From Alphaproteobacteria bacterium (GTDB taxonomy: Bacteria; Pseudomonadota; Alphaproteobacteria; Rickettsiales; JABCZZ01), in contig JABCZZ010000016.1 in NCBI GenBank assembly GCA_013289445.1, forward strand, positions 536-37,450: 36,915 nucleotides of DNA, written 5' to 3'. Positions 1 to 8,421 of this stretch are shown here, one piece after another (positions within the stretch are counted from its first letter, which is position 1; the number at the start of each line of letters is the position of its first letter). The translations under genes were made by a program, and so were the position numbers. Below the pieces are notes generated by a model that did no database searches, was not told where the DNA came from, and saw nothing but the letters and a program-made list of their open reading frames with translations.

Positions 1-661
1 GTGGCAGCAACGGTTCAAATGCGAGCGAAAAGGTAAGCTGCGTCTGCGCCAGGAACTGCCTTTGGTTGCGTTCCTGCTGGAAGATGCTTGCTTCATCAAG
101 CGAGCGCAGCGCGGCTTGTGTGTTGATGATATTATTGAGCAGTCCGGGGGCGACATTATTGTCGAGCTCATGATTCAGATCGCCGGCCATGGCAAGCGCG
201 TCTGCGCGGATAAGGCTTTTATGCTCATTGAGATAGGACTGGGCAACGCGGACCGATTCTTCAAGCGCGGTGGATACGCGTTCATCGAACCAGGACTGAA
301 TGCCGAAATTGAAAAATAGCGCCGAGAATACCGACACGATGATAGTGGGCACGATAGTAACGATGGTGAACATCGCTACCACGCGGGTTTGCAGGCGCGA
401 GCCTACCGAGCCTTCCTTTAGCGATGCCCACAGGCGCACGGCGCGGCGTGCGACAATGCCGCCCAGCGTAAGCAGCAAGGTCAGGTTGACCAGAATCAGC
501 GCCACGATGATTTTGGCATCCGGTGCCAGCGCGCCCGAATGGCGCGTAATGGAAATATAGGTGGCGATGAAAGAGGCAAGCGCGGCAAGCACCAGCGCAC
601 TGGCAAGGGTACGTGTGCGCAACAGCGAGGAAAGCCAGCGATGCGAGGACGATTTCGTCAT
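1..661 (-). CDS. ntrY: NtrY-type sensor histidine kinase, N-terminal part (cut by window edge)
   Basis: This is the first 220 residues of a gene that runs off the left edge, so no stop codon is visible. Translation from the ATG at 661 gives three hydrophobic segments (about residues 21-38, 50-72 and 102-126). After these comes a loop containing FNFGIQSWFDERV, which matches the NtrY hallmark following its last early membrane segment. The HAMP, PAS, HisKA and ATPase domains would lie outside the window. NtrY is the membrane sensor partner of NtrX and responds to nitrogen or redox state in alphaproteobacteria. It lies about 70 bp downstream of ntrC on the same strand, the usual ntrB-ntrC-ntrY order. 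The family call is firm from context plus the conserved loop, but catalytic residues cannot be checked here. Confidence 0.85.
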   Translation of the reverse strand, partial: MTKSSSHRWLSSLLRTRTLASALVLAALASFIATYISITRHSGALAPDAKIIVALILVNLTLLLTLGGIVARRAVRLWASLKEGSVGSRLQTRVVAMFTIVTIVPTIIVSVFSALFFNFGIQSWFDERVSTALEESVRVAQSYLNEHKSLIRADALAMAGDLNHELDNNVAPGLLNNIINTQAALRSLDEASIFQQERNQRQFLAQTQLTFSLAFEPLLP

Positions 662-730
662 GAGAGATGTGAGTACCGCGAACTGCCTGCGGCGTCAAAT
701 AAATAGGGCCTGAGCGAGAGGTGTTTGGGG

Positions 731-2182
731 TCAGTCAGCGGCGTTTTTACGTGCAGATTTGCGTGCGGGCGCAATGCCCAGCTCGACAATCTTTTTGCGC
801 AGCGTATTACGGTTCATTCCCAGCACATCGGCGGCCTTGAGCTGGTTGCCCTGGGTGGCGGCGAGCGTGATTTCAATGAGCGGCTTCTCAATGAGCGGCA
901 TGAGGCGGTCATACACGCCGGGCGAGGGCAGACTGCCTTCATGGCTCTTGAAATACGCGGCCACATGCCTGCGCACGAGTTCGCTCAGCGGCGTATCGGT
1001 CTGCTCATGTTGTGAATTGCTATCGGCAAGTTCCTTATGGACGATGGGTGCGTCGATAATCGGATCGGGATATAGCGTGGCCAGACGGTAGATGAGATTT
1101 TCAAGTTCGCGTACATTGCCGCCCCAGTGATGCGCGCGCAGCAGGGTGAGGGCGTCACGTGCGAATTCCTTGCGCGGCAGGCCTTTTTCATGTGCCTTGG
1201 CCAGAAAGTAATTCACCAGCTCCGGAATATCCTCGCGTCGTTCGCGCAGCGCCGGCATGCGCAGCTGCACTACATTGAGGCGGTAAAACAGATCTTCACG
1301 GAACACATCTTTTTTCACCAGCTGCGCAAGATCGCGATGCGTGGCGGTGATGATGCGCACGTTCGACGCACTGGTCTTAGTGCCGCCCACCCGCGAATAT
1401 TCTCCCTGCTGCAGCACGCGCAGCAAGCGTGTCTGGGCATGAAGCGGCATGTCGCCGATTTCATCAAGAAACAGCGTGCCGCCCTCGGCCTGTTCAAACG
1501 CACCGGATTTGCGCGCATGCGCGCCGGTGAAGGCGCCTTTTTCATGGCCGAAGAGTTCGCTCTCGACGAGTTCGCGCGGGATCGCCGCCATGTTAAGCGC
1601 GATAAACGATTTGGCTTTGCGCGGCCCCAGGTTATGCAATGCGCGGGCAACGAGTTCTTTGCCGGTGCCCGATTCGCCGGTAATCATGACGGTAAGATCG
1701 ACATTCACCACGCGTGCGAGCGTGCGATAGATATCCTGCATGGCGGAGGAACGGCCGATAATATGCGCGCCCGCACCCTTGTCTTTGGCATTTTCAAAAC
1801 TGAGCGTATGGCCACCGCTTGCCAGCATGGATTTCTCGACGCACTGCATCAGCGTATCGAGATCGAACGGTTTGGGAAGATACTCATAGGCGCCGAGCTG
1901 GTTGGCTTTCACGGCCGTCATCAACGTGTTCTGTGCACTGATGACAATTACCGGCAGGTCAGGGCGCTTGGCTTTGATTCTGGGCAGCAGGTCAAGTCCG
2001 TTGGAGCCGGGCATAAGCACGTCGGTAATCACCACGTCACCTTTGCCTTCTTCCACCCATTGCATCAGCCGTTCGCCGCGTTCAGTGGTCAGCACCTGAT
2101 AACCCTGACGCCGGATGGCTTGCTCAAGGACGGTGCAGATCGCCTTATCATCGTCGGCGAGAAGAACAGTGATTTGCGCCAT
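731..2182 (-). CDS. ntrC: Nitrogen regulation response regulator NtrC, sigma-54 activator
   Basis: A 483-residue NtrC with all three family domains. The receiver domain (about 1-125) has the acidic pocket D10-D12 and the phospho-acceptor D54 in ITDVLMP. The AAA+ domain (about 140-370) has a Walker A GESGTGKE, the sigma-54 contact loop GAFTGA and the Walker B region [10 protein letters not shown]. The C-terminal Fis-type helix-turn-helix includes [15 protein letters not shown]. It activates sigma-54 promoters for nitrogen assimilation when phosphorylated by NtrB. The length is normal. Its ATG shares one base with the stop of the upstream GNAT gene (TGATG), implying translational coupling. ntrY follows 70 bp downstream. 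Confidence 0.97.
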   Translation of the reverse strand: MAQITVLLADDDKAICTVLEQAIRRQGYQVLTTERGERLMQWVEEGKGDVVITDVLMPGSNGLDLLPRIKAKRPDLPVIVISAQNTLMTAVKANQLGAYEYLPKPFDLDTLMQCVEKSMLASGGHTLSFENAKDKGAGAHIIGRSSAMQDIYRTLARVVNVDLTVMITGESGTGKELVARALHNLGPRKAKSFIALNMAAIPRELVESELFGHEKGAFTGAHARKSGAFEQAEGGTLFLDEIGDMPLHAQTRLLRVLQQGEYSRVGGTKTSASNVRIITATHRDLAQLVKKDVFREDLFYRLNVVQLRMPALRERREDIPELVNYFLAKAHEKGLPRKEFARDALTLLRAHHWGGNVRELENLIYRLATLYPDPIIDAPIVHKELADSNSQHEQTDTPLSELVRRHVAAYFKSHEGSLPSPGVYDRLMPLIEKPLIEITLAATQGNQLKAADVLGMNRNTLRKKIVELGIAPARKSARKNAAD

Positions 2183-2613
2183 CAGCTTGCCTTTTTAATC
2201 GTGCGGCGGAAGGCGTGGCGCTTGCGACCGGGGGCATAGTCCGGAAGCACGGCGAATTCTTCATAATCCATGCTGCGGTAAAATTCGGGAGCCTGCCAGC
2301 TCTGCGTCCACACCTCAATGCCCTTCAGCCCCGCTTCGACGGCATATTTCTCAATTTTGTACATAAGGCTTTTGCCCACGCCTTTGCGACGATGCGCCTC
2401 GTCTACCCAGAAGAGATCGATATGCAGCCAGCGCAGATAAATCTTTCCCACGGCACTGCCGATGATTTTGCCCTGCTCGGTGGCAAACAATCCGAAGGGT
2501 TCAAAAATGACTTTCTCGCCGATGGCTTCTTCCGATAGCTCGCGAAGGCGCTGGGCGATGTACATCTCCTCCTGCGCGGTGGCAGGGCGTAATTCGTAAG
2601 CAATCTGCGACAT
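2182..2613 (-). CDS. GNAT family N-acetyltransferase inserted in the ntr operon
   Basis: A 143-residue single-domain GNAT protein. The acetyl-CoA binding signature is visible as VDEAHRRKGVGKSLM (about residues 75-89), preceded by the beta-strand HIDLFW. It is followed by the typical GIEVWTQSWQAPEFYRSMDYEE helix-strand in which an acetylated substrate is usually held near a Tyr. The substrate cannot be told from sequence. It sits between ntrB (11 bp gap, with AGGA upstream of its ATG) and ntrC (1-nt overlap), so it must be co-expressed with the nitrogen two-component genes. This position is not part of the usual dusB-ntrB-ntrC-ntrY-ntrX set. It could acetylate a protein or a small amine. Confidence 0.85.
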   Translation of the reverse strand: MSQIAYELRPATAQEEMYIAQRLRELSEEAIGEKVIFEPFGLFATEQGKIIGSAVGKIYLRWLHIDLFWVDEAHRRKGVGKSLMYKIEKYAVEAGLKGIEVWTQSWQAPEFYRSMDYEEFAVLPDYAPGRKRHAFRRTIKKAS

Positions 2614-2624
2614 AATAGTCCTGT

Positions 2625-3740
2625 TTACGCGGCGGGTAGGTGAATAATAAACCGCGTGCCTTTCTTGATTTCTGTATCGAGTTCGATGTTGCCGTGATGA
2701 TCGGCGACGATTTTGGCGGCGATGGCAAGACCCAGGCCTTTGCCACCTTCCTTGGTGGTAACGAATGGATCAAAGATGCTCTTATGTAAATCCGCTGTAA
2801 TGCCTGGCCCATTATCCTCGACGCTTATCACGATGGGCAAAGACAGGCTGGTGGCACTCTCCTGTGGTTTAACGCGAAAGCCGCTCTGGTACGAAGTCGC
2901 AAGGGTGATGACCGGATCGGTGCTTTCGCACAGGGCTTCGGCGGCGTTCTTGATGATGTTGAGAAAGAGCTGGATAAGTAAGCCGCGATGTCCCAGCACA
3001 TCAGGAATCGAAGGATCATAAGACTCTTTAAACGTTACTTTGCCGCTGCCTTTTTCAACAATCGGGCGCACATATTGCAGCACCTCATGGATATTGACCG
3101 GAGCCGTCGCGAGCGAGGAGAGATCGGAAAAAATTTCCATTTCCTCAATAACGTTCTTGATACGATCCACTTCGTCACAAATAAGCGTAGTGAGATTTTT
3201 GTCTTCGGCGTTTACCGTCTTGCTCAAAAGCTGCGCCGCGCCGCGAATACCCGAAAGCGGATTCTTCACTTCATGAGCGAGAATGGATGCCATGCCGCTG
3301 GCTGAGCGTGCATTGTCACGGTGCAGCAGATGTTGGGAGAATTTGCCCGCCATGCCGCGATCGTCAATGACGATCAGTGCTTCTTCCGCATTATCAAGTG
3401 GCAGGACTTGCAGCGTCACGCCGCGCGATTCGATGCGCGGGCCCGATAGCACAAAATCATGCTCCTTGAGGATCACTTTTTGCTCAAAGGCTGCATCGAT
3501 AAGTTCGAGCAGGCGCGTAGCCGGATAAACGAAATGCGCCAGCTCATGACCACGCAATGCCGTAAAACTGCTGCCGAGAAAATGTTCGGCAGCGGCATTG
3601 ACGTAGCGGATGACATATTTTCTCGTAACCGTGATGATGCCGCTGGGAAGTGCCGCGAGCAATTCGTTGCTGTGGCTGGCTGCCGCTGCATTGCCTGCAA
3701 GATTGGGATGCAGGATTTTAGTGGACGGTTTTTTGCTCAT
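2625..3740 (-). CDS. ntrB: Nitrogen regulation sensor histidine kinase NtrB
   Basis: A soluble kinase with an N-terminal PAS domain (about 25-130, counting from the first Met) containing PSGIITV and [13 protein letters not shown] HisKA dimerisation domain follows, with the phospho-acceptor His in [12 protein letters not shown], then a HATPase_c domain with N box [10 protein letters not shown] and G boxes VEDNGPGI and [10 protein letters not shown]. NtrB phosphorylates or dephosphorylates NtrC depending on PII. Two in-frame ATGs compete: 3758 and 3740. Neither has a clear Shine-Dalgarno sequence. I chose 3740 (MSKKPS), which overlaps the end of dusB by 23 bp rather than 41 bp. There is no membrane segment, as expected for NtrB. 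Confidence 0.95.
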   Translation of the reverse strand: MSKKPSTKILHPNLAGNAAAASHSNELLAALPSGIITVTRKYVIRYVNAAAEHFLGSSFTALRGHELAHFVYPATRLLELIDAAFEQKVILKEHDFVLSGPRIESRGVTLQVLPLDNAEEALIVIDDRGMAGKFSQHLLHRDNARSASGMASILAHEVKNPLSGIRGAAQLLSKTVNAEDKNLTTLICDEVDRIKNVIEEMEIFSDLSSLATAPVNIHEVLQYVRPIVEKGSGKVTFKESYDPSIPDVLGHRGLLIQLFLNIIKNAAEALCESTDPVITLATSYQSGFRVKPQESATSLSLPIVISVEDNGPGITADLHKSIFDPFVTTKEGGKGLGLAIAAKIVADHHGNIELDTEIKKGTRFIIHLPAA

Positions 3741-4716
3741 GTTCGATGACGCTGGCATAAAAACGGGTGATCAGCTGTTTGACTTCCTGCGGGTCGCTGG
3801 TGCGGTTGGCATTGAAGCGGAACTCTGACGAATTATGCAACCCCGCAGAATACCAGCCAATATGTTTGCGCGCCACCGGCACGCCGTTATGGATGCCGTA
3901 AAGCGCCAGCATTGCATCGTAATGCTCAAGCACCACCTGCAACTGCTCGGTCAGGCAAGGATCGGGAATTTTTTCACCGGTTTGAAGGTAATGGCAGACC
4001 TGATTGGGAAACCAGGGCTTGCCGTAACTGCCGCGCCCGATCATCACGCCGTCGGCGCCGGATTCGCTGAGCGCTCTGTCTACATCCTCATAGGTGGTGA
4101 TGTCGCCATTGACGATCACCGGCAGTTTGACGGCCTCTTTCACGCTGCGGATAAAACCCCAGTCGGCCGACCCTTTATACATCTGGCAGCGCGTGCGGCC
4201 ATGCACGGTGAGCATCCTGATGCCGGCGTTCTCGGCGATCTTTGCCATCGTCGGCGCGTTGAGTGACTGGTGGTCCCAGCCCATGCGCATCTTGAGTGTG
4301 ACGGGAATCTTCACTGCCTTGACCGTCGCCTCTAAAATCTTCGCTGCCAAGGGCTCGTTGCGCATGAGCGCTGAGCCTGCTTCGCCGTTGACGACTTTTT
4401 TTACCGGGCAGCCGAAATTAATATCGATGATCTGCGCGCCGCGTTCTTCGTTGAGCTTGGCGGCTTCCGCCATCACTTCCGGATCGCAGCCGGCCAGTTG
4501 CACAGCCATCGGGAACTCTTCAGGCGTATGGCTTGCCATGCGCAGTGTGTTGCGCGTCTCCATGATCATGGCGCGGCTGGCGATCATTTCGGAGACGACA
4601 AGGCCCACGCCGAAACGTTTTACCAGACGGCGAAAGGCCAGATCGGAAACGCCGGTCATCGGGGCTAACACCACAGGATGTTCGAGCGTGACGTTATCGA
4701 TGGTGATTCTATTCAT
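3718..4716 (-). CDS. dusB: tRNA-dihydrouridine synthase DusB
   Basis: A 332-residue FMN-dependent TIM-barrel reductase that converts uridine to dihydrouridine in the tRNA D-loop. Visible signatures are the N-terminal [15 protein letters not shown], the catalytic cysteine in [11 protein letters not shown], the KMRMGW strand, TVHGRTR and the FMN phosphate-binding [16 protein letters not shown]. Length is normal for the family. It is the first gene of the nitrogen operon (dusB-ntrB is a standard alphaproteobacterial arrangement), and its 3' end overlaps the start of ntrB. The 63-bp gap to divergent ispDF must hold promoters for both directions, though I see no strong consensus there. Confidence 0.96.
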   Translation of the reverse strand: MNRITIDNVTLEHPVVLAPMTGVSDLAFRRLVKRFGVGLVVSEMIASRAMIMETRNTLRMASHTPEEFPMAVQLAGCDPEVMAEAAKLNEERGAQIIDINFGCPVKKVVNGEAGSALMRNEPLAAKILEATVKAVKIPVTLKMRMGWDHQSLNAPTMAKIAENAGIRMLTVHGRTRCQMYKGSADWGFIRSVKEAVKLPVIVNGDITTYEDVDRALSESGADGVMIGRGSYGKPWFPNQVCHYLQTGEKIPDPCLTEQLQVVLEHYDAMLALYGIHNGVPVARKHIGWYSAGLHNSSEFRFNANRTSDPQEVKQLITRFYASVIEHEQKTVH

Positions 4717-4779
4717 TCCTGGAATTTACGCTATTGCTCGCGTGTAATAATCTAAACAAGTATCAGACTCAAATCAATT

Positions 4780-5967
4780 ATGGCAAAGACCGCTGTTGCT
4801 CTTATCGTCGCTGCTGGCGAATCGCGTCGCGCCGGGGGTGATATTCCCAAGCAATATCAGGTACTGGGCGGCAAGAGCCTGATTCGCCGTACTGCCGAGG
4901 CGTTTCTCCAACATCCTGATATTTCTGCGGTAAAAGTGGTCATTCATCCGGCCCATCAGGGCTATTACGACGAGCATACGCGCGGCCTTAATCTCATGCC
5001 GGCGGTCTATGGCGGCACCACACGGCAGGAATCCGTGAAACAGGGGCTGCTGAGCCTTGCCGATGAAGCCCCCGATTACGTGCTGATTCACGATGCGGCG
5101 CGCCCCAACATTGCGCAGGAATTGATCTCGCAGACGCTGAGTGCACTGGAGCAATCCCCGGCGGTGATTCCCGCGCTGCCGGTGATTGATACGCTCAAGC
5201 ATGTTGAGGATGATCGTATCGTCGGCACCATTGAGCGTAAAAAGCTGTTCCGCGCGCAGACGCCGCAGGGTTTTCATTTTCAGGAAATCCTCAAGGCGCA
5301 TCAGGAAGTAAACGATGCGGATTACACCGACGATGCGGCAGTAGCCGAAAATTCAGGGTTGGAGGTCAAGATCGTGCCAGGTTCAGAACATAATTACAAA
5401 ATCACCACCGCCGAAGACATGCGCGACGCGCAGCTTCTGCTCGAACAGCAATTTGAAGTGCGCGTGGGGCAGGGTATTGACGCACATAAGCTCATCGCGC
5501 ATGAAGCGGATACGATTGCGTCCAAACGCGTGATCATGCTGTGCGGCGTACCCATTGCGTTTGAATTTGGCCTTGAGGGCCATTCGGATGCCGATGTCGG
5601 GCTACACGCCATTGTCGATGGGCTGCTGGGTGCCATGGGCGAGGGCGATATCGGCGCGCATTTTTCACCTGCCGATCCACGCTGGCGCGGCATGACTTCT
5701 TCGCGTTTCATACTGCATGCCTACCAACTGCTGAAACAAAAACAGGGACGCCTGATGCATGTTGATGTCACGCTTGTCTGTGAACGTCCGCGTATCGCCC
5801 CGCATGTGCAGCAGATGCGAGAGACGATTTCCAAACTGCTCGACATTTCCGCTTCACGCATCAGCGTGAAGGCCACCACCACCGAAAAAATGGGTTTCAC
5901 CGGGCGCGGCGAAGGCATCCTTGCCCAGGCGGTGGTCACTGTAAAGCTGCCGGCAGATGTCCGCTGA
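4780..5967 (+). CDS. ispDF: Bifunctional IspD/IspF enzyme of the MEP isoprenoid pathway
   Basis: A 395-residue fusion. Residues 1 to about 225 are IspD (2-C-methyl-D-erythritol 4-phosphate cytidylyltransferase), with the nucleotide-binding loop VAAGESRRAGGDIPKQY and the substrate region VLIHDAARPN. From about residue 228 it is IspF (MECDP synthase), with VGQGIDAHKL, the zinc-binding GHSDADVGLHAIVDGLLGA and the C-terminal KATTTEKMGFTGRGEGI. The fusion covers two non-consecutive steps of the pathway and is common in alphaproteobacteria. Its stop overlaps the start of pgpA by 11 bp, so the two are probably co-translated. No good ribosome binding site precedes the ATG, but the reading frame begins at the conserved N-terminus. 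Confidence 0.97.
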   Translation: MAKTAVALIVAAGESRRAGGDIPKQYQVLGGKSLIRRTAEAFLQHPDISAVKVVIHPAHQGYYDEHTRGLNLMPAVYGGTTRQESVKQGLLSLADEAPDYVLIHDAARPNIAQELISQTLSALEQSPAVIPALPVIDTLKHVEDDRIVGTIERKKLFRAQTPQGFHFQEILKAHQEVNDADYTDDAAVAENSGLEVKIVPGSEHNYKITTAEDMRDAQLLLEQQFEVRVGQGIDAHKLIAHEADTIASKRVIMLCGVPIAFEFGLEGHSDADVGLHAIVDGLLGAMGEGDIGAHFSPADPRWRGMTSSRFILHAYQLLKQKQGRLMHVDVTLVCERPRIAPHVQQMRETISKLLDISASRISVKATTTEKMGFTGRGEGILAQAVVTVKLPADVR

Positions 5968-6490
5968 CCGCAGTACGCTTCCGCTATCGCATCCCGCCAA
6001 GCTGGTGGGTACCTGGTTCGGTGTCGGGCTTGCTCCCAAGGCTGCGGGTACGTTCGGCTCCATCGCCGCGTTGCCGTTTGCCTATGTGATACAGGTATAC
6101 GCCGGCAACATTGCGTTATTTGCTGCCAGCATCGCGGTATTTTTCATCGGCTGGTATGCCAATCATGTCTACCTGCGTTACACCGATGTGCTCGATCCAC
6201 GCGAAATGGTCATTGATGAAGTGGCGGGGCAATGGCTGATCCTTGCCTTTCTCTATCCGACGTTCATCTCTTATATGGCAGGCCTTGCGCTGTTTCGCTT
6301 TTTCGACATCGTGAAGCCCTGGCCGATCAGCGTGGCGGATCGTAAAATTCACGGCGGATTCGGCGTGATGTTTGACGATATGCTGGCGGCAGTCTATCCC
6401 TTACTGATTGCTTTTGTCGTCCTGGGGTGTGCCCGTGTGCTGGGTCATCCGCTCGACACTCACCTTCTGGCGGCCCATTATGTTTTCTAA
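5957..6490 (+). CDS. pgpA: Phosphatidylglycerophosphatase A
   Basis: A 177-residue inner-membrane lipid phosphatase that makes phosphatidylglycerol from its phosphate. Family motifs are visible: [18 protein letters not shown] near the N-terminus, then [14 protein letters not shown] in the centre and [12 protein letters not shown] followed by [13 protein letters not shown]. The acidic residues in DEVAGQ and FDDMLA are the expected metal ligands. About four hydrophobic stretches fit a polytopic membrane protein. It overlaps ispDF upstream by 11 bp and the cinA-like gene downstream by 11 bp, which argues for one three-gene transcript. Confidence 0.95.
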   Translation: MSADRSTLPLSHPAKLVGTWFGVGLAPKAAGTFGSIAALPFAYVIQVYAGNIALFAASIAVFFIGWYANHVYLRYTDVLDPREMVIDEVAGQWLILAFLYPTFISYMAGLALFRFFDIVKPWPISVADRKIHGGFGVMFDDMLAAVYPLLIAFVVLGCARVLGHPLDTHLLAAHYVF

Positions 6491-6968
6491 GAACCAGCTC
6501 ATTCTCGCACGCAAACTGCTCATGGCTTATGAGAGCAGGCATCTGACGCTTGCCACGGCGGAGTCCTGCACCGGCGGGCTCATTGCCGCACTGCTTACCG
6601 AAATTCCCGGATCATCGGCCGTGCTTGAGCGTGGATTTGTCACCTATTCCAACGCCGCCAAGCGCGAAGTGCTGGGTGTGCGCCTCGTGACCCTCAGGAA
6701 ATATGGGGCAGTAAGTGAAGAGGTGGCCAGGGCCATGGCGCAAGGGGCGCTCAAGCGAAGCCATGCCCGGGTGGCAGTGTCGGTCACAGGCATTGCCGGG
6801 CCGGCAGGCGGCACCAAGGCAAAACCGGTGGGGCTCGTCTATATCGCCGTGGCAACCAAACGCAAAGTTTTCGCTCAGGAATTCCGCTTCAAGGGCACGC
6901 GCCGTAAAATCCGTCTCGAGGCGATGCGCTCTGTGCTTGGCCTGCTTATGGCGCAGTTAAGCCGTTAG
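6480..6968 (+). CDS. pncC: CinA C-terminal domain protein, nicotinamide-nucleotide amidase (PncC)
   Basis: A 162-residue stand-alone CinA-C domain that deamidates nicotinamide mononucleotide for NAD salvage. Motifs are [23 protein letters not shown] (active-site Ser in the ESCTGG loop), [29 protein letters not shown] and [15 protein letters not shown]. The frame is open upstream from 6408, but homology begins at [14 protein letters not shown], so I use the ATG at 6480, which overlaps pgpA by 11 bp. The MoCF-like N-terminal half found in longer CinA proteins is absent, which is normal for PncC. The last 23 bp overlap the 3' end of the convergent ModA-like gene. Confidence 0.93.
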   Translation: MFSKNQLILARKLLMAYESRHLTLATAESCTGGLIAALLTEIPGSSAVLERGFVTYSNAAKREVLGVRLVTLRKYGAVSEEVARAMAQGALKRSHARVAVSVTGIAGPAGGTKAKPVGLVYIAVATKRKVFAQEFRFKGTRRKIRLEAMRSVLGLLMAQLSR

Positions 6969-7404
6969 CAAATAATATTTTTCTTGATTCAGTGGTCTTA
7001 AGATACGCAAGGAAATTGCGTGCCGGCGTCATGTTTTCTCCGGCGACGATGGCCGCAGTGAAATGGGCCGTCTTTGATCTCGCAATCTCCTGGATGGAAT
7101 AAACATCCACTAGCCCCTTGATTTTTAACTGTTCGATGAGTGCAGGGTCGGAAGTAATAAAAAGATCGGCCGATTCTCCGTCCTCGATCTTTTTTTTCTG
7201 ATCAGCGCTCACGCCGAATGAGCCGGCCACACTTATCATGCTTTGCTGGGCAAACCTTGATGCCAGCTCGGACAGCGGCACGGCAAGCCGCGCGTCGGCA
7301 AGAACCGTGACCGAGTCGATTTCCTTGGCATCGTCGGCAAACACCGGCATGCAGCCTGCAGAAATAACGGCAAAAAATGCAAAAATGCGGCTAAATCTAA
7401 ACAT
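6946..7404 (-). CDS. Shortened ModA-like periplasmic substrate-binding protein
   Basis: A 152-residue protein with a cleavable signal peptide (residues 1-23, ending VFADD). It then shows recognisable ModA-type features: [59 protein letters not shown] and the C-terminal [18 protein letters not shown] with [11 protein letters not shown]. Full-length ModA proteins are around 250 residues. Here the middle is missing: the segment after the IEQLK helix jumps almost directly to the final strands, so most of the second lobe is absent. Classic molybdate binding between two lobes is therefore doubtful. There are no modBC genes nearby. It could be a reduced ligand-binding or scaffold protein, or a decaying gene. 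The gene itself is intact. Confidence 0.75.
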   Translation of the reverse strand: MFRFSRIFAFFAVISAGCMPVFADDAKEIDSVTVLADARLAVPLSELASRFAQQSMISVAGSFGVSADQKKKIEDGESADLFITSDPALIEQLKIKGLVDVYSIQEIARSKTAHFTAAIVAGENMTPARNFLAYLKTTESRKILFANGLTAP

Positions 7405-7489
7405 AATCCTCTAGGGGCGGGCTGAAAATAAACGTCTGATCCGCGTCATAATCTGGACATTTAAGCGAAAATGGTTAATATACGCAACT

Positions 7490-8071
7490 ATGAACCTACG
7501 CACATTTACAGTATTGTTCGCAGTTATTTTGCTGCTCGGTACGGCGCCGGTATTTTTTGTTGAACCCTCAGGTACAGCCAGTGCGGGGCTTGCTTCTGGA
7601 TTCGCCATTCCGATGGAAAATATTTATCATGTGTTTGCGCTGGTCACTATCGGCCTGCTTGCCGCATGGCTGGGGCGCGAGGCGATGCTGGTGCTGCCGC
7701 TTGCCGCCATGCTCATGCTTGCCATCGGCGCGATGATGCAGATCGATGATCATCAGTTCACGGCGGTGCGCATGTTCATCGTCGGTTCGATCATTCTGTT
7801 TTCACTCAGCGTGAGCCTGCTGCGTCACAAGGCTTTCCTGCTCAGCATCCCCCCGATTGCGCTGTGGGCCTATTTTGCCGGTAACAGCTATATCGCCAAT
7901 GTGCCCACTATTACCACACCGCTGTATTTCCTCATGGGCATGGTCATCAATGCCTCGCTTATGCTGGCAATTGGCGTAACACTGGGGATGACGATCAACG
8001 AGAATATCAACGCGTCGATGGAGCGGCTTAAGAACTTCCCCGCAGTCTCCTCATTCCTGTCGTTTTTCTAA
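7490..8071 (+). CDS. HupE/UreJ-like polytopic membrane protein lacking metal ligands
   Basis: A 193-residue membrane protein with about six hydrophobic segments (roughly 6-24, 47-63, 67-84, 93-112, 116-136 and 147-170). The segment AIPMENIYHVFALVTIGLLAAWLG followed by LVLPLAAMLMLAIGAMM aligns by eye with the HupE/UreJ pattern, where family members have HP-x-x-G-x-DH before a similar helix. Here the first His is Ile40 and the Asp of the DH pair is Tyr46, while His47 remains. The second metal motif (HGHA in the family) reads FAGN. It is thus probably a divergent paralog unable to move nickel or cobalt in the usual way. It is divergent from the ModA-like gene across 85 bp. No hydrogenase or urease genes are in the window. 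Confidence 0.6.
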   Translation: MNLRTFTVLFAVILLLGTAPVFFVEPSGTASAGLASGFAIPMENIYHVFALVTIGLLAAWLGREAMLVLPLAAMLMLAIGAMMQIDDHQFTAVRMFIVGSIILFSLSVSLLRHKAFLLSIPPIALWAYFAGNSYIANVPTITTPLYFLMGMVINASLMLAIGVTLGMTINENINASMERLKNFPAVSSFLSFF

Positions 8072-8076
8072 ACGGC

Positions 8077-8421
8077 TCAGCTTTTTAATTTTTCAAAAAA
8101 ACAGGTCATTTCACCCGTGTGGCAGGCGGGCCCAACCTGGTCGACCAATGCCAAAAGCGCATCGCCGTCACAGTCAATGTGCATTTCCCTGAGCGTCTGC
8201 GTATTTCCTGACGTTTCACCTTTGCGCCAGAGCTTCTTGCGTGATCGCGACCAGTAGGTCATCTGGCCGGTCCGCATGGTGTTGATAAACGCCTCGCGAT
8301 CCATCCATGCTATCATCAGCACTTCATTCGTACCATGACGCTGCGCGATGACGGGCACAAGCCCGTCAGCGTTGAAGGCGATTTTGGCGAGATAGGATTC
8401 TATGGCGTCGGCGATAGCCAT
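8077..8421 (-). CDS. hisI: Phosphoribosyl-AMP cyclohydrolase
   Basis: A 114-residue monofunctional HisI, the third step of histidine synthesis, which opens the purine ring of phosphoribosyl-AMP. Conserved features are VLMIAWMDREAF, GQMTYWSRSRKKLWRKGETSGN, the metal-binding HIDCDGDALL and the C-terminal PACHTGEMTCFF. The HisE pyrophosphohydrolase domain present in fused enzymes is absent. It is the last gene of a minus-strand unit: its ATG shares one base with the stop of metC (TAATG), so it is translationally coupled. The 3' end faces the HupE-like gene across only 5 bp. Confidence 0.97.
   Translation of the reverse strand: MAIADAIESYLAKIAFNADGLVPVIAQRHGTNEVLMIAWMDREAFINTMRTGQMTYWSRSRKKLWRKGETSGNTQTLREMHIDCDGDALLALVDQVGPACHTGEMTCFFEKLKS

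Noticed and set aside
1127..2239. Plus-strand open frame of 370 codons
   Set aside because: It lies antisense to ntrC, which has complete NtrC domain signatures; the translated product has no recognisable domain.
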